A stretch of 64,000 nucleotides of DNA from Planctomonas psychrotolerans (GCF_008642235.1 NZ_SJEV01000001.1:2808400-2872399); one strand, 5' to 3'; shown: positions 1 to 8,714, numbered from the stretch's first letter. A program made the numbers and translations. The notes: generated by a model not told the origin, from the letters alone.

Positions 1-164
1 TAGCGCGCCTCCGGCACGTCGTAGTGGTCGAGATCGAAGCTCCGGCGGGGGATGCCGTTGACGTCGGCGAACGCGTGCAGCTCGGCCAGGGTGCTGTCAC
101 TGACGAGGTGGGACCAGAGGGTGTCGTGGGCGGGCCACATCGGACGGTCGATCAGCACGGTCAT
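1..164 (-). CDS. DUF4031 domain protein, 3' part beyond window
   Basis: The first 54 codons are visible and the gene runs off the left edge. The protein begins MTVLIDRPMWPAHDTLWSHL and continues with LHAFADVNGIPRRSFDLDHY, which matches my memory of the short DUF4031 family (roughly 80-100 residues, function unknown, common in actinobacteria). A TAGACT -10 box at 171-176 lies exactly 6 nt before the ATG, so the mRNA is probably leaderless; no Shine-Dalgarno sequence is present. It is transcribed away from the rplU operon. Confidence 0.75.
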   Translation of the reverse strand, partial: MTVLIDRPMWPAHDTLWSHLVSDSTLAELHAFADVNGIPRRSFDLDHYDVPEAR

Positions 165-268
165 GGTCGCAGTCTAGGCAGGCGACCGCCCGCCGTCGGC
201 GCACACGAGGGCAGCGGCGGATCGGCTCGGATTCGCGGACACGCCGCGCGAACGCGGGTCGGCTCCGT

Positions 269-297
269 TTGACCGGCTAGTCTCGATCAAGTAAAGT
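269..297 (+). promoter_or_regulatory. Promoter of the rplU-rpmA operon
   Basis: TTGACC (269-274) and TAAAGT (292-297) are separated by 17 bp, a near-consensus housekeeping sigma promoter. It predicts a transcript start near 304 and an untranslated leader of about 137 nt before rplU. Such leaders often carry ribosomal-protein control elements, but I cannot fold this one convincingly. Confidence 0.65.
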
Positions 298-440
298 TGA
301 CCGCTGGCGTGCGTTAGGCAAAGCCTACGAGATCGCCGCAGACTTCCTCAGAGTCAGACACGAGCGTCACGACACAGGTTCGGTTCGATGACGGACGTGT
401 CCTCATATGCAGGATCCCCGAGAGAAATTAGGTACGAGAA

Positions 441-749
441 GTGGTTTACGCAGTAGTGCGCGCCGGTGGCCGCCAGGAAAAGGTCGAGGTCGGAACCATC
501 GTCACGATGGACCGCAAGAAGGCTGACAAGGACGGCAACGTCCAGCTCCCCGCCGTCCTGCTCGTCGACGGCGACACGATCACCTCCGACGCGGCGTCGC
601 TCGCGAAGGTCACCGTGACGGCCGAGGTTCTGAACGACCTCCGCGGTCCCAAGATCGTCATCCAGAAGTTCAAGAACAAGACCGGTTACAAGAAGCGCCA
701 GGGGCACCGTCAGGAGCTCACGCGCGTCAAGGTCACCGAAATCGCGTAG
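441..749 (+). CDS. rplU: 50S ribosomal protein L21
   Basis: This is a 102-residue large-subunit protein that binds 23S rRNA. It starts at GTG ([19 protein letters not shown]) and carries the family C-terminal signature [16 protein letters not shown], at the usual bacterial length. It is followed after 34 bp by rpmA, the invariant L21-L27 pair, and shares the promoter at 269-297. The ribosome binding site is weak, with purine-rich sequence upstream of the GTG. Confidence 0.97.
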   Translation: MVYAVVRAGGRQEKVEVGTIVTMDRKKADKDGNVQLPAVLLVDGDTITSDAASLAKVTVTAEVLNDLRGPKIVIQKFKNKTGYKKRQGHRQELTRVKVTEIA

Positions 750-783
750 TCCCCACACCCGTTAGTCAGGAAGAGATCAGCAC

Positions 784-1041
784 ATGGCACACAAAAAGGG
801 CGCGAGTTCCACTCGCAACGGTCGCGACTCCAACGCACAGCGCCTCGGCGTGAAGCGCTTCGGCGGTCAGGTCGTCTCCGCGGGCGAGATCATCGTCCGC
901 CAGCGCGGCACGCACTTCCACCCCGGCGTCAACGTCGGTCGTGGTGGCGACGACACCCTGTTCGCCCTCGAGGCTGGCTCGGTCCAGTTCGGCGCGAAGG
1001 GCGGCCGCAAGGTCGTCAACATCGTCGCAGCGGCTGTCTGA
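784..1041 (+). CDS. rpmA: 50S ribosomal protein L27
   Basis: This is an 85-residue large-subunit protein whose N terminus reaches the peptidyl transferase centre. It begins directly with [20 protein letters not shown], without the cleavable N-terminal extension found in Firmicutes. AGGAAGAG about 8 nt upstream is the ribosome binding site. It is cotranscribed with rplU, and a strong hairpin follows 22 bp after the stop. Confidence 0.97.
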   Translation: MAHKKGASSTRNGRDSNAQRLGVKRFGGQVVSAGEIIVRQRGTHFHPGVNVGRGGDDTLFALEAGSVQFGAKGGRKVVNIVAAAV

Positions 1042-1063
1042 CGCTCAACGACACACTGTGCAA

Positions 1064-1098
1064 GCGAAGAGGCGGGCTTCGGCCCGCCTCTTCGCGTT
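1064..1098 (+). terminator. Hairpin terminator after rpmA
   Basis: A perfect 14-bp stem (GCGAAGAGGCGGGC, 1064-1077, with its complement at 1082-1095) is closed by a TTCG tetraloop and followed by GTTAAC. There is no long U-tract, which is usual in high-GC actinobacteria. It separates rplU-rpmA from obg, although partial read-through is likely. Confidence 0.8.
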
Positions 1099-1142
1099 AA
1101 CGAACGAGACCTGCCTCCGCGGGTGAAAGGACGGACTGTCCC

Positions 1143-2654
1143 ATGGCGACATTCGTTGACACCGTGACACTTCACCTCCGGGCGGGCAACGGCGGGGACG
1201 GCTGCGTCTCCGTGAAGCGCGAGAAGTTCAAGCCCCTCGCGGGACCCGACGGCGGGAACGGGGGCAACGGCGGCGACATCGTGCTGGTGAGCGACCCTCA
1301 GGTCACCACGCTGCTCGGGTACCACCGCGGACCGCACCGCTCATCCAGCAACGGCGGACCCGGCATGGGCGACCACCGCAACGGCGCGAGTGGCGAGACG
1401 CTCGAGCTGACCATCCCCGTGGGCACCGTCGTGTCCGATGCGGAGGGCAACCAGCTCATCGACATGTCCGAACCCGGGATGCGCTTCGTCGTGGCCCCGG
1501 GCGGCCAGGGCGGACTGGGCAACGCCGCCCTGTCCTCAACCAAGCGCAAAGCGCCGGGTTTCGCCCTGCTCGGCACGCTCGGCTGGGAGGGCGACGTCGT
1601 CCTCGAGCTGAAGACGGTGGCGGATGTCGCACTGGTCGGCTACCCCTCGGCCGGCAAGTCCAGCCTCGTCGCCGCGCTCTCCGCGGCCCGACCCAAGATC
1701 GCCGAGTACCCGTTCACCACGCTCCACCCGAACCTCGGCGTGGTGCAGGCGGAGCAGACCCGCTACACGATCGCGGACGTGCCCGGTCTCATCGAGGGTG
1801 CGAGCGAGGGCAAAGGCCTGGGGCTCGAGTTCCTCCGTCACGTGGAACGCTGCACGGCGCTGCTGCACGTGCTCGACTGCGCCACGCTCGACCCCGGTCG
1901 CGACCCGATCAGCGACCTCGACGTCATCCTCGGCGAGCTCGCGGCATACCCGGTGCCCGACGGCCAGATCCCTCTGCTCGACCGGTCGCAGCTGATCGCG
2001 CTCAACAAGGTCGACGTGCCCGAGGCGAAGGATCTCGCCGCGCTCGTGCGTCCGGAGCTCGAAGCTCGCGGCTACCGCGTGTTCGAGATCTCCGCGGCCT
2101 CGCACGAGGGACTGCGTTCGCTCTCCTTCGCGTTGGCCGAGCTCGTTGAAGCCGAGCGCAAGGCCGCCGCCGAAGCGCCCGTGAAGCAGCGCATCGTGCT
2201 GCGTCCCAAGGCGGTGGACGAGGAGAGCTTCGTCGTGCGGGTGGAGGGCGGCACCTACGGCAACGTGTACCGCATCCTCGGCGCCAAGCCGGAGCGCTGG
2301 GTGCAGCAGACCGACTTCACCAACGACGAGGCGGTGGGCTTCCTCGCCGACCGCCTGGCCAAGGTGGGGGTGGAGGACCAGCTGTTCAAGGCCGGCGCCT
2401 CGGCCGGCTCGACCGTCATCATCGGCCCGGGCGACGGGGTCGTGTTCGACTGGGAGCCCACGCTCGGCTCGACGGCGGAGCTCATCACCGGGCCCCGCGG
2501 TTCGGATGCGCGACTCGAGTCCTCCGACCGGCGCACGAACGTGAAGCGCCGCGAGACGTACACCGAGCGCATGGACGCCAAGGCGGCCGCCCGAGCCGAG
2601 CTCGTGCGCGAGCGCGAGGCCGGACTCTGGGCCGAGGACGATGACCGTTCGTAG
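1143..2654 (+). CDS. obg: Obg family GTPase (CgtA)
   Basis: This is a 503-residue ribosome-associated GTPase involved in 50S maturation and stress signalling. The glycine-rich Obg fold covers about residues 1-158. The G domain follows, with P-loop GYPSAGKSS at 166-174, DVPGLIEGA near 212 and NKVD near 288. The C-terminal OCT domain lies at about 345-425, followed by a charged tail typical of actinobacteria. The ATG is preceded by GAAAGGACGG. Its last 14 nt overlap the start of proB, so the two are probably translationally coupled. Confidence 0.97.
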   Translation: MATFVDTVTLHLRAGNGGDGCVSVKREKFKPLAGPDGGNGGNGGDIVLVSDPQVTTLLGYHRGPHRSSSNGGPGMGDHRNGASGETLELTIPVGTVVSDAEGNQLIDMSEPGMRFVVAPGGQGGLGNAALSSTKRKAPGFALLGTLGWEGDVVLELKTVADVALVGYPSAGKSSLVAALSAARPKIAEYPFTTLHPNLGVVQAEQTRYTIADVPGLIEGASEGKGLGLEFLRHVERCTALLHVLDCATLDPGRDPISDLDVILGELAAYPVPDGQIPLLDRSQLIALNKVDVPEAKDLAALVRPELEARGYRVFEISAASHEGLRSLSFALAELVEAERKAAAEAPVKQRIVLRPKAVDEESFVVRVEGGTYGNVYRILGAKPERWVQQTDFTNDEAVGFLADRLAKVGVEDQLFKAGASAGSTVIIGPGDGVVFDWEPTLGSTAELITGPRGSDARLESSDRRTNVKRRETYTERMDAKAAARAELVREREAGLWAEDDDRS

Positions 2655-3429
2655 TCGGGACGACATCCTCTCCGCACGCCGCATCGTGGTCAAGGTGGGG
2701 TCGTCGTCGATCAGCGGGAAGAACGCGGGTCAGATCGAACCGCTGGTCACCGCGCTGGCGGAGGCGCACGCGCGGGGCGTCGAGGTGCTGCTGGTGTCGT
2801 CGGGCGCCATCGCGACCGGTATGCCCTATCTGAAACTCGACGTGCGTCCCGATGACCTCGCCACCCAGCAGGCCGCGGCCGCCGTGGGCCAGAACGTGCT
2901 GATCTACCGCTACCAGGACAGCCTCGACCGCTTCGGTATCACCGCCGGTCAGGTGCTGCTCACCGCCGGTGACCTCGAGCACCCCACGCCGCGGAGCAAC
3001 GCCGAGCGCGCGATGCACCGGCTGCTCGGCCTGCGCATCCTGCCGATCATCAACGAGAACGACACCGTGGCCACCCACGAGATCCGCTTCGGCGACAACG
3101 ACCGGCTCGCCTCCCTCGTGGCGCAGCTCGTGAACGCCGATCTGCTCGTGCTGCTCTCGGACGTGGACGCGCTGTACACGCGCCCTCCACAGGAGCCCGG
3201 TGCGGAGCCGATCCGGCACGTGCCGTTCGGCGACGACCTGCCCGGCGTGATCGTGGGCAGCGTGGGCACCGGGCTCGGTACCGGGGGAGCGACCACGAAG
3301 GTCGCCGCCGCCCGCTTCGCCACCGCATCCGGTGCCGGGGTGCTGCTCGCCGCGACCGCCGACGTCGCCTCCGCCCTCCGTGGCGACCCCGTCGGCACCT
3401 TCTTCGACCCGGCGCCGCACGGTCCCTGA
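2641..3429 (+). CDS. proB: Glutamate 5-kinase, single-domain form
   Basis: It phosphorylates L-glutamate to gamma-glutamyl phosphate, the first step of proline synthesis. The 262 residues contain the amino-acid kinase fold ([13 protein letters not shown] near the start, [29 protein letters not shown]) and end after the [12 protein letters not shown] region. There is therefore no C-terminal PUA domain, unlike the roughly 367-residue E. coli enzyme. The ATG lies inside the obg tail. The stop codon TGA is part of a dispersed hairpin repeat that begins at 3421, so the last residues (PHGP) are repeat-derived. Confidence 0.95.
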   Translation: MTVRSRDDILSARRIVVKVGSSSISGKNAGQIEPLVTALAEAHARGVEVLLVSSGAIATGMPYLKLDVRPDDLATQQAAAAVGQNVLIYRYQDSLDRFGITAGQVLLTAGDLEHPTPRSNAERAMHRLLGLRILPIINENDTVATHEIRFGDNDRLASLVAQLVNADLLVLLSDVDALYTRPPQEPGAEPIRHVPFGDDLPGVIVGSVGTGLGTGGATTKVAAARFATASGAGVLLAATADVASALRGDPVGTFFDPAPHGP

Positions 3430-3444
3430 GCCTGTCGAAGGGAC
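3421..3444 (+). repeat. Dispersed hairpin repeat, single copy
   Basis: One copy of GGTCCCTGAGCCTGTCGAAGGGAC. GTCCCT and AGGGAC can pair as a 6-bp stem around an 11-nt loop. It overlaps the 3' end of proB and contributes its TGA stop. The same element occurs in clusters near 22.4, 38.1-38.6, 43.9-44.2 and 56.4 kb. Confidence 0.9.
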
Positions 3445-3466
3445 AATACCTGCGGGTTGTCATCGA

Positions 3467-3530
3467 TGCGCCACAGTTTCGGCCGATCGCCCGCGAATCA
3501 GCGGGCGCTATTGACGGAAACGGTGGCGCA
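3467..3530. repeat. Nested palindrome between proB and proA
   Basis: Three concentric inverted arms are visible: TGCGCCAC (3467-3474) with GTGGCGCA (3523-3530), GTTTC (3476-3480) with GAAAC (3517-3521), and CGCCCGC (3488-3494) with GCGGGCG (3501-3507), around a 6-nt loop. The whole 64 bp could form one long interrupted hairpin. It has no U-tract and is unrelated to the 24-nt repeat next to it. It may terminate proB or be a separate repeat family; no second copy was found by eye. Confidence 0.7.
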
Positions 3531-3674
3531 TCCGACCGCAACGGGCGCGCGTGACCGAGACCGCGTCGCACCGCCCCCGGCGAAGCCCGCCTGCACCCAC
3601 ACCACCCACACCACCCGCATCCCGCCGCCCCGCACCGCACCGACCAGCGCCCACCGCTCTCGTAGGATGCTCCT

Positions 3675-4940
3675 ATGCCGAACACGCTCGAACGCACCTC
3701 CCTGGACGAGCGGCTCTCCGCCGCCAAGCGGGCATCCGCCGTGCTCGCCACCGCCACCGCGGACCAGAAGAACCGCGGGCTCCGGGCCATCGCGGATGCG
3801 GTGCGCGGCAACATCGAGCGCATCACGCCGGCGAACCGCCTCGACCTCGACATCGGCGCGAGCAACGGACTGTCGACGGGACTCCTCGACCGCCTCACCC
3901 TCGACGAACGCCGCCTCGGCGCCCTCGCGGATGCGGTACTCGAGATCGCGGCGCTCGTCGACCCGGTCGGCGAGGTGATCGGCGGCAAGACGCTGCCGAA
4001 CGGGCTGAAGCTCAGTCAGGTGCGGGTTCCCTTCGGTGTGGTCGGCGCGATCTACGAAGCGCGGCCCAACGTGACGATCGACATCGCGGCCCTCGCGCTG
4101 AAGAGCGGCAACGCCGCGGTACTGCGCGGCGGAAGCGCCGCCGAGAACACCAACCGGGTGCTCGTCGAGCTCATCTCCGACGCTCTCGAGAGCGTCGGAC
4201 TGCCCGGAGACGCGGTGCAGACCGTCGACGACTTCGGTCGGGCGGGCGCCGCTCACCTCATGCGCGCCCGCGGCTTCATCGACGTGCTCATCCCGCGGGG
4301 GAGCGCCGACCTCATCAACACCGTCGTCGCCGAATCCACCGTGCCCGTCATCGAGACGGGCGCCGGAGTGGTGCACGTCTTCCTCGACGAAAGCGCGTCC
4401 GAAGAGTGGGCCGTCGACATCGTGCACAACGCGAAGGTGCAACGACCGAGCGTCTGCAACGCGATCGAGACGCTGCTGGTGCACCGTGATGCCGCCGACC
4501 GCCTGCTCCCCCCGGTGGTGCGGGCACTGACCGCGTCGGGGGTGACCATCCACGGCGACGACCGCGTGCGCCGCCTGGTGCCGGATGCCGTGCCCGCCAC
4601 CGAGGACGACTGGCGCGCCGAGTACTACACCCTCGATCTCGCGGTGGCGATCGTGGACGACCTCGATGCCGCGCTCGCGCACATCGCCGAGTACTCCACG
4701 CACCACACCGAGTCGATCGTGACGAACGATCACGCGAACGCCGAGCGTTTCCTCGCCGAGGTCGACTCCGCCGTGGTGATGGTGAACGCGTCGACTCGGT
4801 TCACCGATGGCGGCGAGTTCGGTTTCGGCGCGGAGGTCGGCATCTCCACGCAGAAGCTGCACGCGCGCGGCCCGATGGGCCTCCCGGAACTCACCAGCAC
4901 CAAGTGGCTGGTGCGCGGGTCGGGGCACGTGCGCGCCTGA
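3675..4940 (+). CDS. proA: Gamma-glutamyl phosphate reductase
   Basis: This is a 421-residue NADPH-dependent enzyme that makes glutamate-5-semialdehyde for proline synthesis. The aldehyde-dehydrogenase-like fold shows VPFGVVGAIYEARPNVT, LKSGNAAVLRGGSAA and the active-site cysteine in QRPSVCNAIET (Cys261). A TAGGAT -10 box at 3663-3668 lies 6 nt before the ATG, so proA appears to have its own leaderless promoter as well as read-through from proB. Confidence 0.96.
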   Translation: MPNTLERTSLDERLSAAKRASAVLATATADQKNRGLRAIADAVRGNIERITPANRLDLDIGASNGLSTGLLDRLTLDERRLGALADAVLEIAALVDPVGEVIGGKTLPNGLKLSQVRVPFGVVGAIYEARPNVTIDIAALALKSGNAAVLRGGSAAENTNRVLVELISDALESVGLPGDAVQTVDDFGRAGAAHLMRARGFIDVLIPRGSADLINTVVAESTVPVIETGAGVVHVFLDESASEEWAVDIVHNAKVQRPSVCNAIETLLVHRDAADRLLPPVVRALTASGVTIHGDDRVRRLVPDAVPATEDDWRAEYYTLDLAVAIVDDLDAALAHIAEYSTHHTESIVTNDHANAERFLAEVDSAVVMVNASTRFTDGGEFGFGAEVGISTQKLHARGPMGLPELTSTKWLVRGSGHVRA

Positions 4941-5002
4941 CGCGTGGCTTAAGCTGGGTTCTGCGCGCGTCCATCCACGCGCATCCGCCGATCGGAGATT
5001 TC

Positions 5003-5221
5003 ATGCAGCACGTCGCTCTCGCCGCCCTCACCGCATTCGAGTCCGAGTTCGCTCGTGAGCTTCCGTTCCCGGCCTGGGTCTTCGGAGCGATCGCGCTCTC
5101 GATCTTCTTCGTTCTCGGCATCGTGGTGTGGAGCTACCGCGACGTGGCGAACCGGCACCGCGGCAAGTTCGAGCGCGGTGCGGCGCCGGAGCAGGGACAC
5201 GGGACCGGGTCGAGCCACTAG
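5003..5221 (+). CDS. Small single-pass membrane protein, 72 aa
   Basis: I do not recognise a named family. The protein has a short N-terminal amphipathic stretch, one hydrophobic segment ([20 protein letters not shown], about residues 24-43) and a basic, hydrophilic tail that ends in SSH. GGAGA lies about 5 nt before the ATG. It sits between proA and nadD on the same strand, so it is probably part of that transcript. Its function is unknown. Confidence 0.75.
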   Translation: MQHVALAALTAFESEFARELPFPAWVFGAIALSIFFVLGIVVWSYRDVANRHRGKFERGAAPEQGHGTGSSH

Positions 5222-5235
5222 CGCCAGCGACAGCG

Positions 5236-5835
5236 ATGCATGCAGCTGGCGGTCGTCGCCGCATCGGCGTAATGGGTGGAACCTTCGATCCCATCCACCA
5301 CGGGCACCTCGTGGCCGCCAGCGAGGTGGCGCAATCCCTGGACCTCGACGAGGTGGTGTTCGTCCCGACCGGTGAGCCGTGGCAGAAGCGCGCGGTGAGT
5401 TCGGCCGAGCACCGTTACCTCATGACCGTGATCGCGACCGCGGCCAACCCCCGGTTCACCGTCAGCCGGGTGGACATTGACCGCGAGGGCCCCACCTACA
5501 CGATCGACACGCTCCGCGACCTGCACGCCGAGCGACCGGACGCCGACCTGTACTTCATCTCCGGTGCGGACGCGATCTCGCAGATCCTCAGTTGGAAGGA
5601 TGTGCACGAGCTCTGGTCGCTCGCCCACTTCGTTGCTGTCACCCGCCCCGGCCACGCGCTCACCGTTAGTCAATTGCCGGAGGGCGACGTAAGCTTGCTG
5701 GAGGTTCCGGCACTGGCGATATCTTCGACCGATTGCCGGGCGAGGGTGGGTCGGGGATTCCCGGTCTGGTATTTGGTTCCCGATGGTGTCGTTCAGTACA
5801 TCTCGAAACACCATCTGTATCGGAGTTCTGTATGA
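5236..5835 (+). CDS. nadD: Nicotinate-nucleotide adenylyltransferase
   Basis: It transfers AMP to nicotinate mononucleotide to give deamido-NAD. The 199-residue nucleotidyltransferase fold shows [12 protein letters not shown] (about 14-25), the [12 protein letters not shown] segment and the C-terminal ISSTDCR motif. The ATG at 5236 gives [18 protein letters not shown] 5272 is possible but would remove the first beta strand. It starts 14 bp after the small membrane gene, and its stop overlaps the next ATG (ATGA). Confidence 0.94.
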   Translation: MHAAGGRRRIGVMGGTFDPIHHGHLVAASEVAQSLDLDEVVFVPTGEPWQKRAVSSAEHRYLMTVIATAANPRFTVSRVDIDREGPTYTIDTLRDLHAERPDADLYFISGADAISQILSWKDVHELWSLAHFVAVTRPGHALTVSQLPEGDVSLLEVPALAISSTDCRARVGRGFPVWYLVPDGVVQYISKHHLYRSSV

Positions 5836-6572
5836 CGGAGTTGGTCGATTCGGGCGTGGCTGGTGAGCAGCCGCTGACCCGTCGTCAACTCCGCGAACGA
5901 GAGCGGATGCTCGCCCAGCAGCACCCGCAACAGGTCGGTGACGCGGATGCTGTCCCCGCAGCAGAGAACGCCTATACCGAACCGGCGCCCACCGAGGGTG
6001 CATCGATCGGCCACGATCCCATCAAACACGTCGCCTCTTTTCCGAGCCCGGCGCACGCGTCGAGTGCCGCGCAATCGGCCGCCGGCGTGGACGGCGCCGC
6101 GAACCCCGATGGTGACGCCGAAAGCCGCGCCGCCGACGACGACTCCGCTGACGCCGCCTGGACCGTGCCCGACACCGGCGGGCACAGCGTGCACACCAGC
6201 TGCCTCGTGCTGCCGACCCTTCCCGCTCCTGGGAACACCCACGAGGTCATCGATGGCACGGGCGCCATACTCGTGACCGGATCCATGGAGGCGCCGCTCG
6301 CGTCCGGTGCCCCCGGCGCCCTGTCCGACCGTTACGACTCGGCCGAGATCGACCGCCTCATCGACGCCGCCGACGGTGAGGGTCACGTGGTCTTCGACAC
6401 CGAGCCCGTGAGCGCCACCCGGGCGGTCAGCAATGCCACCTCCGCCAGTGTTCTCATCCGACCGCCGGCGCGCAACCGCATCAGTACGCCCGTCGTCCTG
6501 GCGTGCACCGGGGGAGTGCTCCTCGTGGTCGTCGGCACTCTCCTCTCCGTCGCCTTCGGCATGGGGCTGTAG
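5832..6572 (+). CDS. Hypothetical protein with C-terminal membrane anchor
   Basis: This 246-residue protein overlaps nadD by 4 nt (ATGA). The N-terminal 30 residues are charged ([16 protein letters not shown], likely a helix). A long Ala/Asp/Pro-rich low-complexity region follows. A single hydrophobic segment near the C terminus ([20 protein letters not shown], about 219-238) may anchor it with the bulk in the cytoplasm. I do not recognise a functional domain. Its position between nadD and rsfS suggests co-expression, not a known role. Confidence 0.8.
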   Translation: MTELVDSGVAGEQPLTRRQLRERERMLAQQHPQQVGDADAVPAAENAYTEPAPTEGASIGHDPIKHVASFPSPAHASSAAQSAAGVDGAANPDGDAESRAADDDSADAAWTVPDTGGHSVHTSCLVLPTLPAPGNTHEVIDGTGAILVTGSMEAPLASGAPGALSDRYDSAEIDRLIDAADGEGHVVFDTEPVSATRAVSNATSASVLIRPPARNRISTPVVLACTGGVLLVVVGTLLSVAFGMGL

Positions 6573-6622
6573 CAGCCCGCCTTCCCATCCCTTCCGTTAC
6601 CTCTCACCCGATAAAGGACCCT

Positions 6623-6994
6623 GTGACCGCTACCGAGCACGCACGCACTCTCCTCACCGCAGCCGCCCGGGCTGCCGATTCGAAGCAGGCCGAAGACCTC
6701 GTCGCCCTCGACGTGTCGGGGCCGTTACCCCTCACCGATATCTTCCTCATCGCCTCGGCGCGCAACGAACGCAACGTTCTGGCGATCGCGAATGAGATCG
6801 AGGACAAGCTCCTCGATCAGGGTTCGAAGCCGCTGCGCCGCGAGGGCCGCGCCGAGGGCCGCTGGGTACTGCTCGACTTCGGTGACCTCGTGGTGCACAT
6901 CTTCCACGAGGAGGACCGGCTGTACTACTCGCTCGAGCGTCTCTGGAAGGACTGCCCGGTCGTTCCGATCGACATTCCGCAGGTTCCGGCGTAG
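6623..6994 (+). CDS. rsfS: Ribosome silencing factor
   Basis: This is a 123-residue RsfS/YbeB/Iojap protein that binds uL14 and blocks subunit joining in stationary phase. The family core is visible: ALDVSGPLPLTDIFLIASA, EGRAEGRWVLLDFGDLVVHI and HEEDRLYYSLERLWKDCP. It starts at GTG with AAAGGA 5 nt upstream. It follows nadD and the hypothetical gene on the same strand, the common nadD-rsfS order. Confidence 0.95.
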   Translation: MTATEHARTLLTAAARAADSKQAEDLVALDVSGPLPLTDIFLIASARNERNVLAIANEIEDKLLDQGSKPLRREGRAEGRWVLLDFGDLVVHIFHEEDRLYYSLERLWKDCPVVPIDIPQVPA

Positions 6995-7073
6995 CCGCGC
7001 CCGGTGGCGTACAAAGCAGCCGCCGGGATGTAGTAATCTTGTGGAGTTGTCTTCCGGGGTTCCGGAAGGCTGC

Positions 7074-7149
7074 GGGTCTGTGGCGCAGCTGGTAGCGCAC
7101 CTGCATGGCATGCAGGGGGTCAGGGGTTCGAATCCCCTCAGATCCACCA
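7074..7149 (+). tRNA. tRNA-Ala (GGC)
   Basis: A complete cloverleaf can be drawn. The acceptor GGGTCTG pairs with CAGATCC with one G-U. The D arm is GCGC...GCGC. The anticodon stem CCTGC/GCAGG surrounds loop ATGGCAT, giving anticodon GGC. The T arm is AGGGG/CCCCT around TTCGAAT. The 3' CCA is encoded (7147-7149). It lies 79 bp after rsfS and is followed by an intrinsic terminator. Confidence 0.96.
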
Positions 7150-7151
7150 CC

Positions 7152-7190
7152 ACCCCGATCGATGGCTGAAACGCCACGGTCGGGGTTTTT
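7152..7190 (+). terminator. Intrinsic terminator after tRNA-Ala
   Basis: The hairpin pairs ACCCCGA with TCGGGGT, with an inner TGGC/GCCA helix and loop TGAAAC, and is followed directly by TTTTT (7186-7190). It is one of the few U-tailed terminators in this window. Confidence 0.85.
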
Positions 7191-7341
7191 GTTGTCGTCG
7201 AACGGAATGGCCGTTCCGCGCGACTGCGGGCCCTTCGTCCGGAACCCGGAAATGCTTGGGAAAGGCGCCGACGCAGACGTAGCCTTTTCCTGCGGGCGGT
7301 CCCGCTCGCATTCCTCGACAGAAGAAGGCGGCGAAGCAGAC

Positions 7342-7734
7342 ATGAGCACGATGATGGACATGATGAAGTCCATGCCTCAGGGCGAGATGGCGATGGACAT
7401 GACGGAGATGCAGGACTGCATCGAGGCGTGCTCCGCCGCCGCGATGGCGGCGACCATGTGCGCCGACGCGGACGCGGGTCAGGACATGGCGCGGTGCGCG
7501 TCGATGTGCCTCAACACCGCGGACGTCGCCACGGCGATGATGCGGATGATGATGCGACCGACCGGATACGACGCGACGGTGATGCGGTCGATGATGATGG
7601 CGTGCGTCAGCATGGGTGAGGCCTGCGCAGCCGAATGCGGGGCGCACGCGGAGATGCACGACCACTGCCGCATCTGTGCCGCGGCCTGCGACGCGATGGT
7701 GAAGGCCTGTCAGGCGGCGATGCCCGCGGCCTGA
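7342..7734 (+). CDS. Four-helix-bundle copper storage protein (Csp3-like)
   Basis: The 130-residue cytosolic protein has 12 cysteines (26, 30, 40, 52, 56, 88, 95, 99, 109, 112, 116, 123) and 27 methionines. CxxxC pairs recur on helices (CIEAC, CASMC, CAAEC, CAAAC). This matches the Csp/DUF326 four-helix bundle, which binds many Cu(I) ions inside the bundle. No Tat or Sec signal is present, so it should act in the cytoplasm as the Csp3 type does. The N-terminal 23 residues are unusually Met-rich. It is a single gene with no obvious copper regulator nearby; the start is the ATG closest to the conserved region. Confidence 0.88.
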   Translation: MSTMMDMMKSMPQGEMAMDMTEMQDCIEACSAAAMAATMCADADAGQDMARCASMCLNTADVATAMMRMMMRPTGYDATVMRSMMMACVSMGEACAAECGAHAEMHDHCRICAAACDAMVKACQAAMPAA

Positions 7735-7777
7735 TGCGGCCCGCACAGCAGATTCCCGTCGGCCGACGTCGCGAGCG

Positions 7778-8029
7778 TCAGAGGGGAATCGGTCGAGCAG
7801 AGTACCAGGACGTGCCGACCGCGAGAATCTCCGCGACCGGATGAGCGGCGACCGGTTCCCCGGGCGACACGACGGCGGAACCGGTCAGTCGGAGAAGCGA
7901 CCCGTCGAGGAGGATCACGTCGACCACGCCGTGCCGCACCGCGGACACGAGCCCGTCGCACCACGCCCCCGGAGATGCTCCGGCGACCGCGCGCTGAATC
8001 GGCAGTAGACCCACAGAACTGTTCGGCAC
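7778..8029 (-). CDS. Hypothetical protein, 83 aa
   Basis: I do not recognise the family. The protein starts at GTG with a good ribosome binding site (GAGGAAGGGAAG) and reads MPNSSVGLLPIQRAVAGASP, then a beta-rich stretch (VVDVILLDGSLLRLTGSAVV) and AEILAVGTSWYSARPIPL. There is no signal peptide or membrane segment. It is convergent with the copper-storage gene, with 43 bp between stops. Confidence 0.6.
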   Translation of the reverse strand: MPNSSVGLLPIQRAVAGASPGAWCDGLVSAVRHGVVDVILLDGSLLRLTGSAVVSPGEPVAAHPVAEILAVGTSWYSARPIPL

Positions 8030-8250
8030 GGCTTCCCTTCCTCGTGCGTCGAGGTTAGGTCGCGCGCCCGCGAAGGGATAGCGGCGTCGTCACACGGCGA
8101 CACAGTCTGCGACGTCCGGGTGGATTTCCCGATGCCCGGATCCCGGTGTCGGCTCATCATCGACGCACGAGAGAAGTCACGCGCACTCGATAGGCGTTCA
8201 CCCACGTCCCGCGCGCTCGCCAACGCCGGCAATCCGATACCGGGAGTGCT

Positions 8251-8262
8251 GGGGGGGGGGGG
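8251..8262 (+). repeat. Homopolymer run of 12 G
   Basis: Twelve consecutive G residues lie between two small minus-strand genes, 222 bp upstream of the 83-aa gene. Long G-runs are rare even in high-GC genomes. They can be slippage (phase-variable) sites or base-calling artefacts. No coding frame depends on this run. Confidence 0.9.
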
Positions 8263-8296
8263 TCCGCCGACTCGGTCCTCGGTCTGAGGCGAATGG

Positions 8297-8503
8297 TTAC
8301 GGGCGGCGGGACCGCTCACGGAGACGGCGCTCGATTCCCGCTACCGCGATCGATCCGACCGCGGCATAGCCGGCGCTGAGGAGCACGTCGGTCCAGTCGG
8401 CGTGCCCGCGCACCATTGCGAAGCCCACGATCGCGAACATGGCAGCGGCGATGGCGATGAGAAGGGGGAGCGGTTCCGAGACCCTCCGCTGACGCTCGGC
8501 CAC
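8297..8503 (-). CDS. Small two-helix membrane protein, 68 aa
   Basis: It starts at GTG preceded by GAGAGGGAG. There are two hydrophobic segments (PLLIAIAAAMFAIVGFAMV, about 13-31, and VLLSAGYAAVGSIAVAGI, about 40-57) between basic ends (AERQRR... and ERRLRERSRRP). It has no family I can name. The divergent fructose operon lies upstream of it, about 210 bp away. Confidence 0.6.
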   Translation of the reverse strand: MAERQRRVSEPLPLLIAIAAAMFAIVGFAMVRGHADWTDVLLSAGYAAVGSIAVAGIERRLRERSRRP

Positions 8504-8610
8504 GATGCTCCCTCTCGCATGTCAGTGCCGCCGACGCCGGGCGGCGCCTCCTCGGCATCCTCCATTCTGCCGTGCACCCCGAACGGCCCGCACCGTACGC
8601 CGCAGCTCAT

Positions 8611-8672
8611 CCACATCAATGTGGAAATGTGTTGTATTCGAGGTGAAGCACAGGTAAAGTCACATAAACACA
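8611..8672 (+). promoter_or_regulatory. Promoter and putative operator of the fructose operon
   Basis: TTGTAT (8632-8637) and TAAAGT (8655-8660) are 17 bp apart, a good promoter. TGTGTT (8628-8633) overlaps the -35 box and its inverse AACACA (8667-8672) lies at the predicted start site. A perfect palindrome CCACATCAATGTGG sits just upstream at 8611-8624. These are plausible binding sites for the DeoR-type regulator encoded by the first gene; that link is inference. Confidence 0.55.
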
Positions 8673-8714
8673 GATCGACAGACCGCACGCTCGTCAATGG
8701 GGACAGGAGAATCG

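Noticed and set aside
3445..3674. Small coding genes between proB and proA
   Set aside because: Open frames there have no ribosome binding site and cross the nested palindrome. The sequence is Pro/Thr/Arg-rich in every frame.
7915..8319. A 134-codon minus-strand frame through the poly-G region
   Set aside because: It overlaps the 83-aa gene in another frame, depends on the homopolymer length, lacks a ribosome binding site and has no recognisable composition.
7074..8503. Genomic island inserted at tRNA-Ala
   Set aside because: The tRNA has an intact 3' end and its own terminator. No integrase or repeated tRNA end was found downstream, and base composition is like the surroundings.
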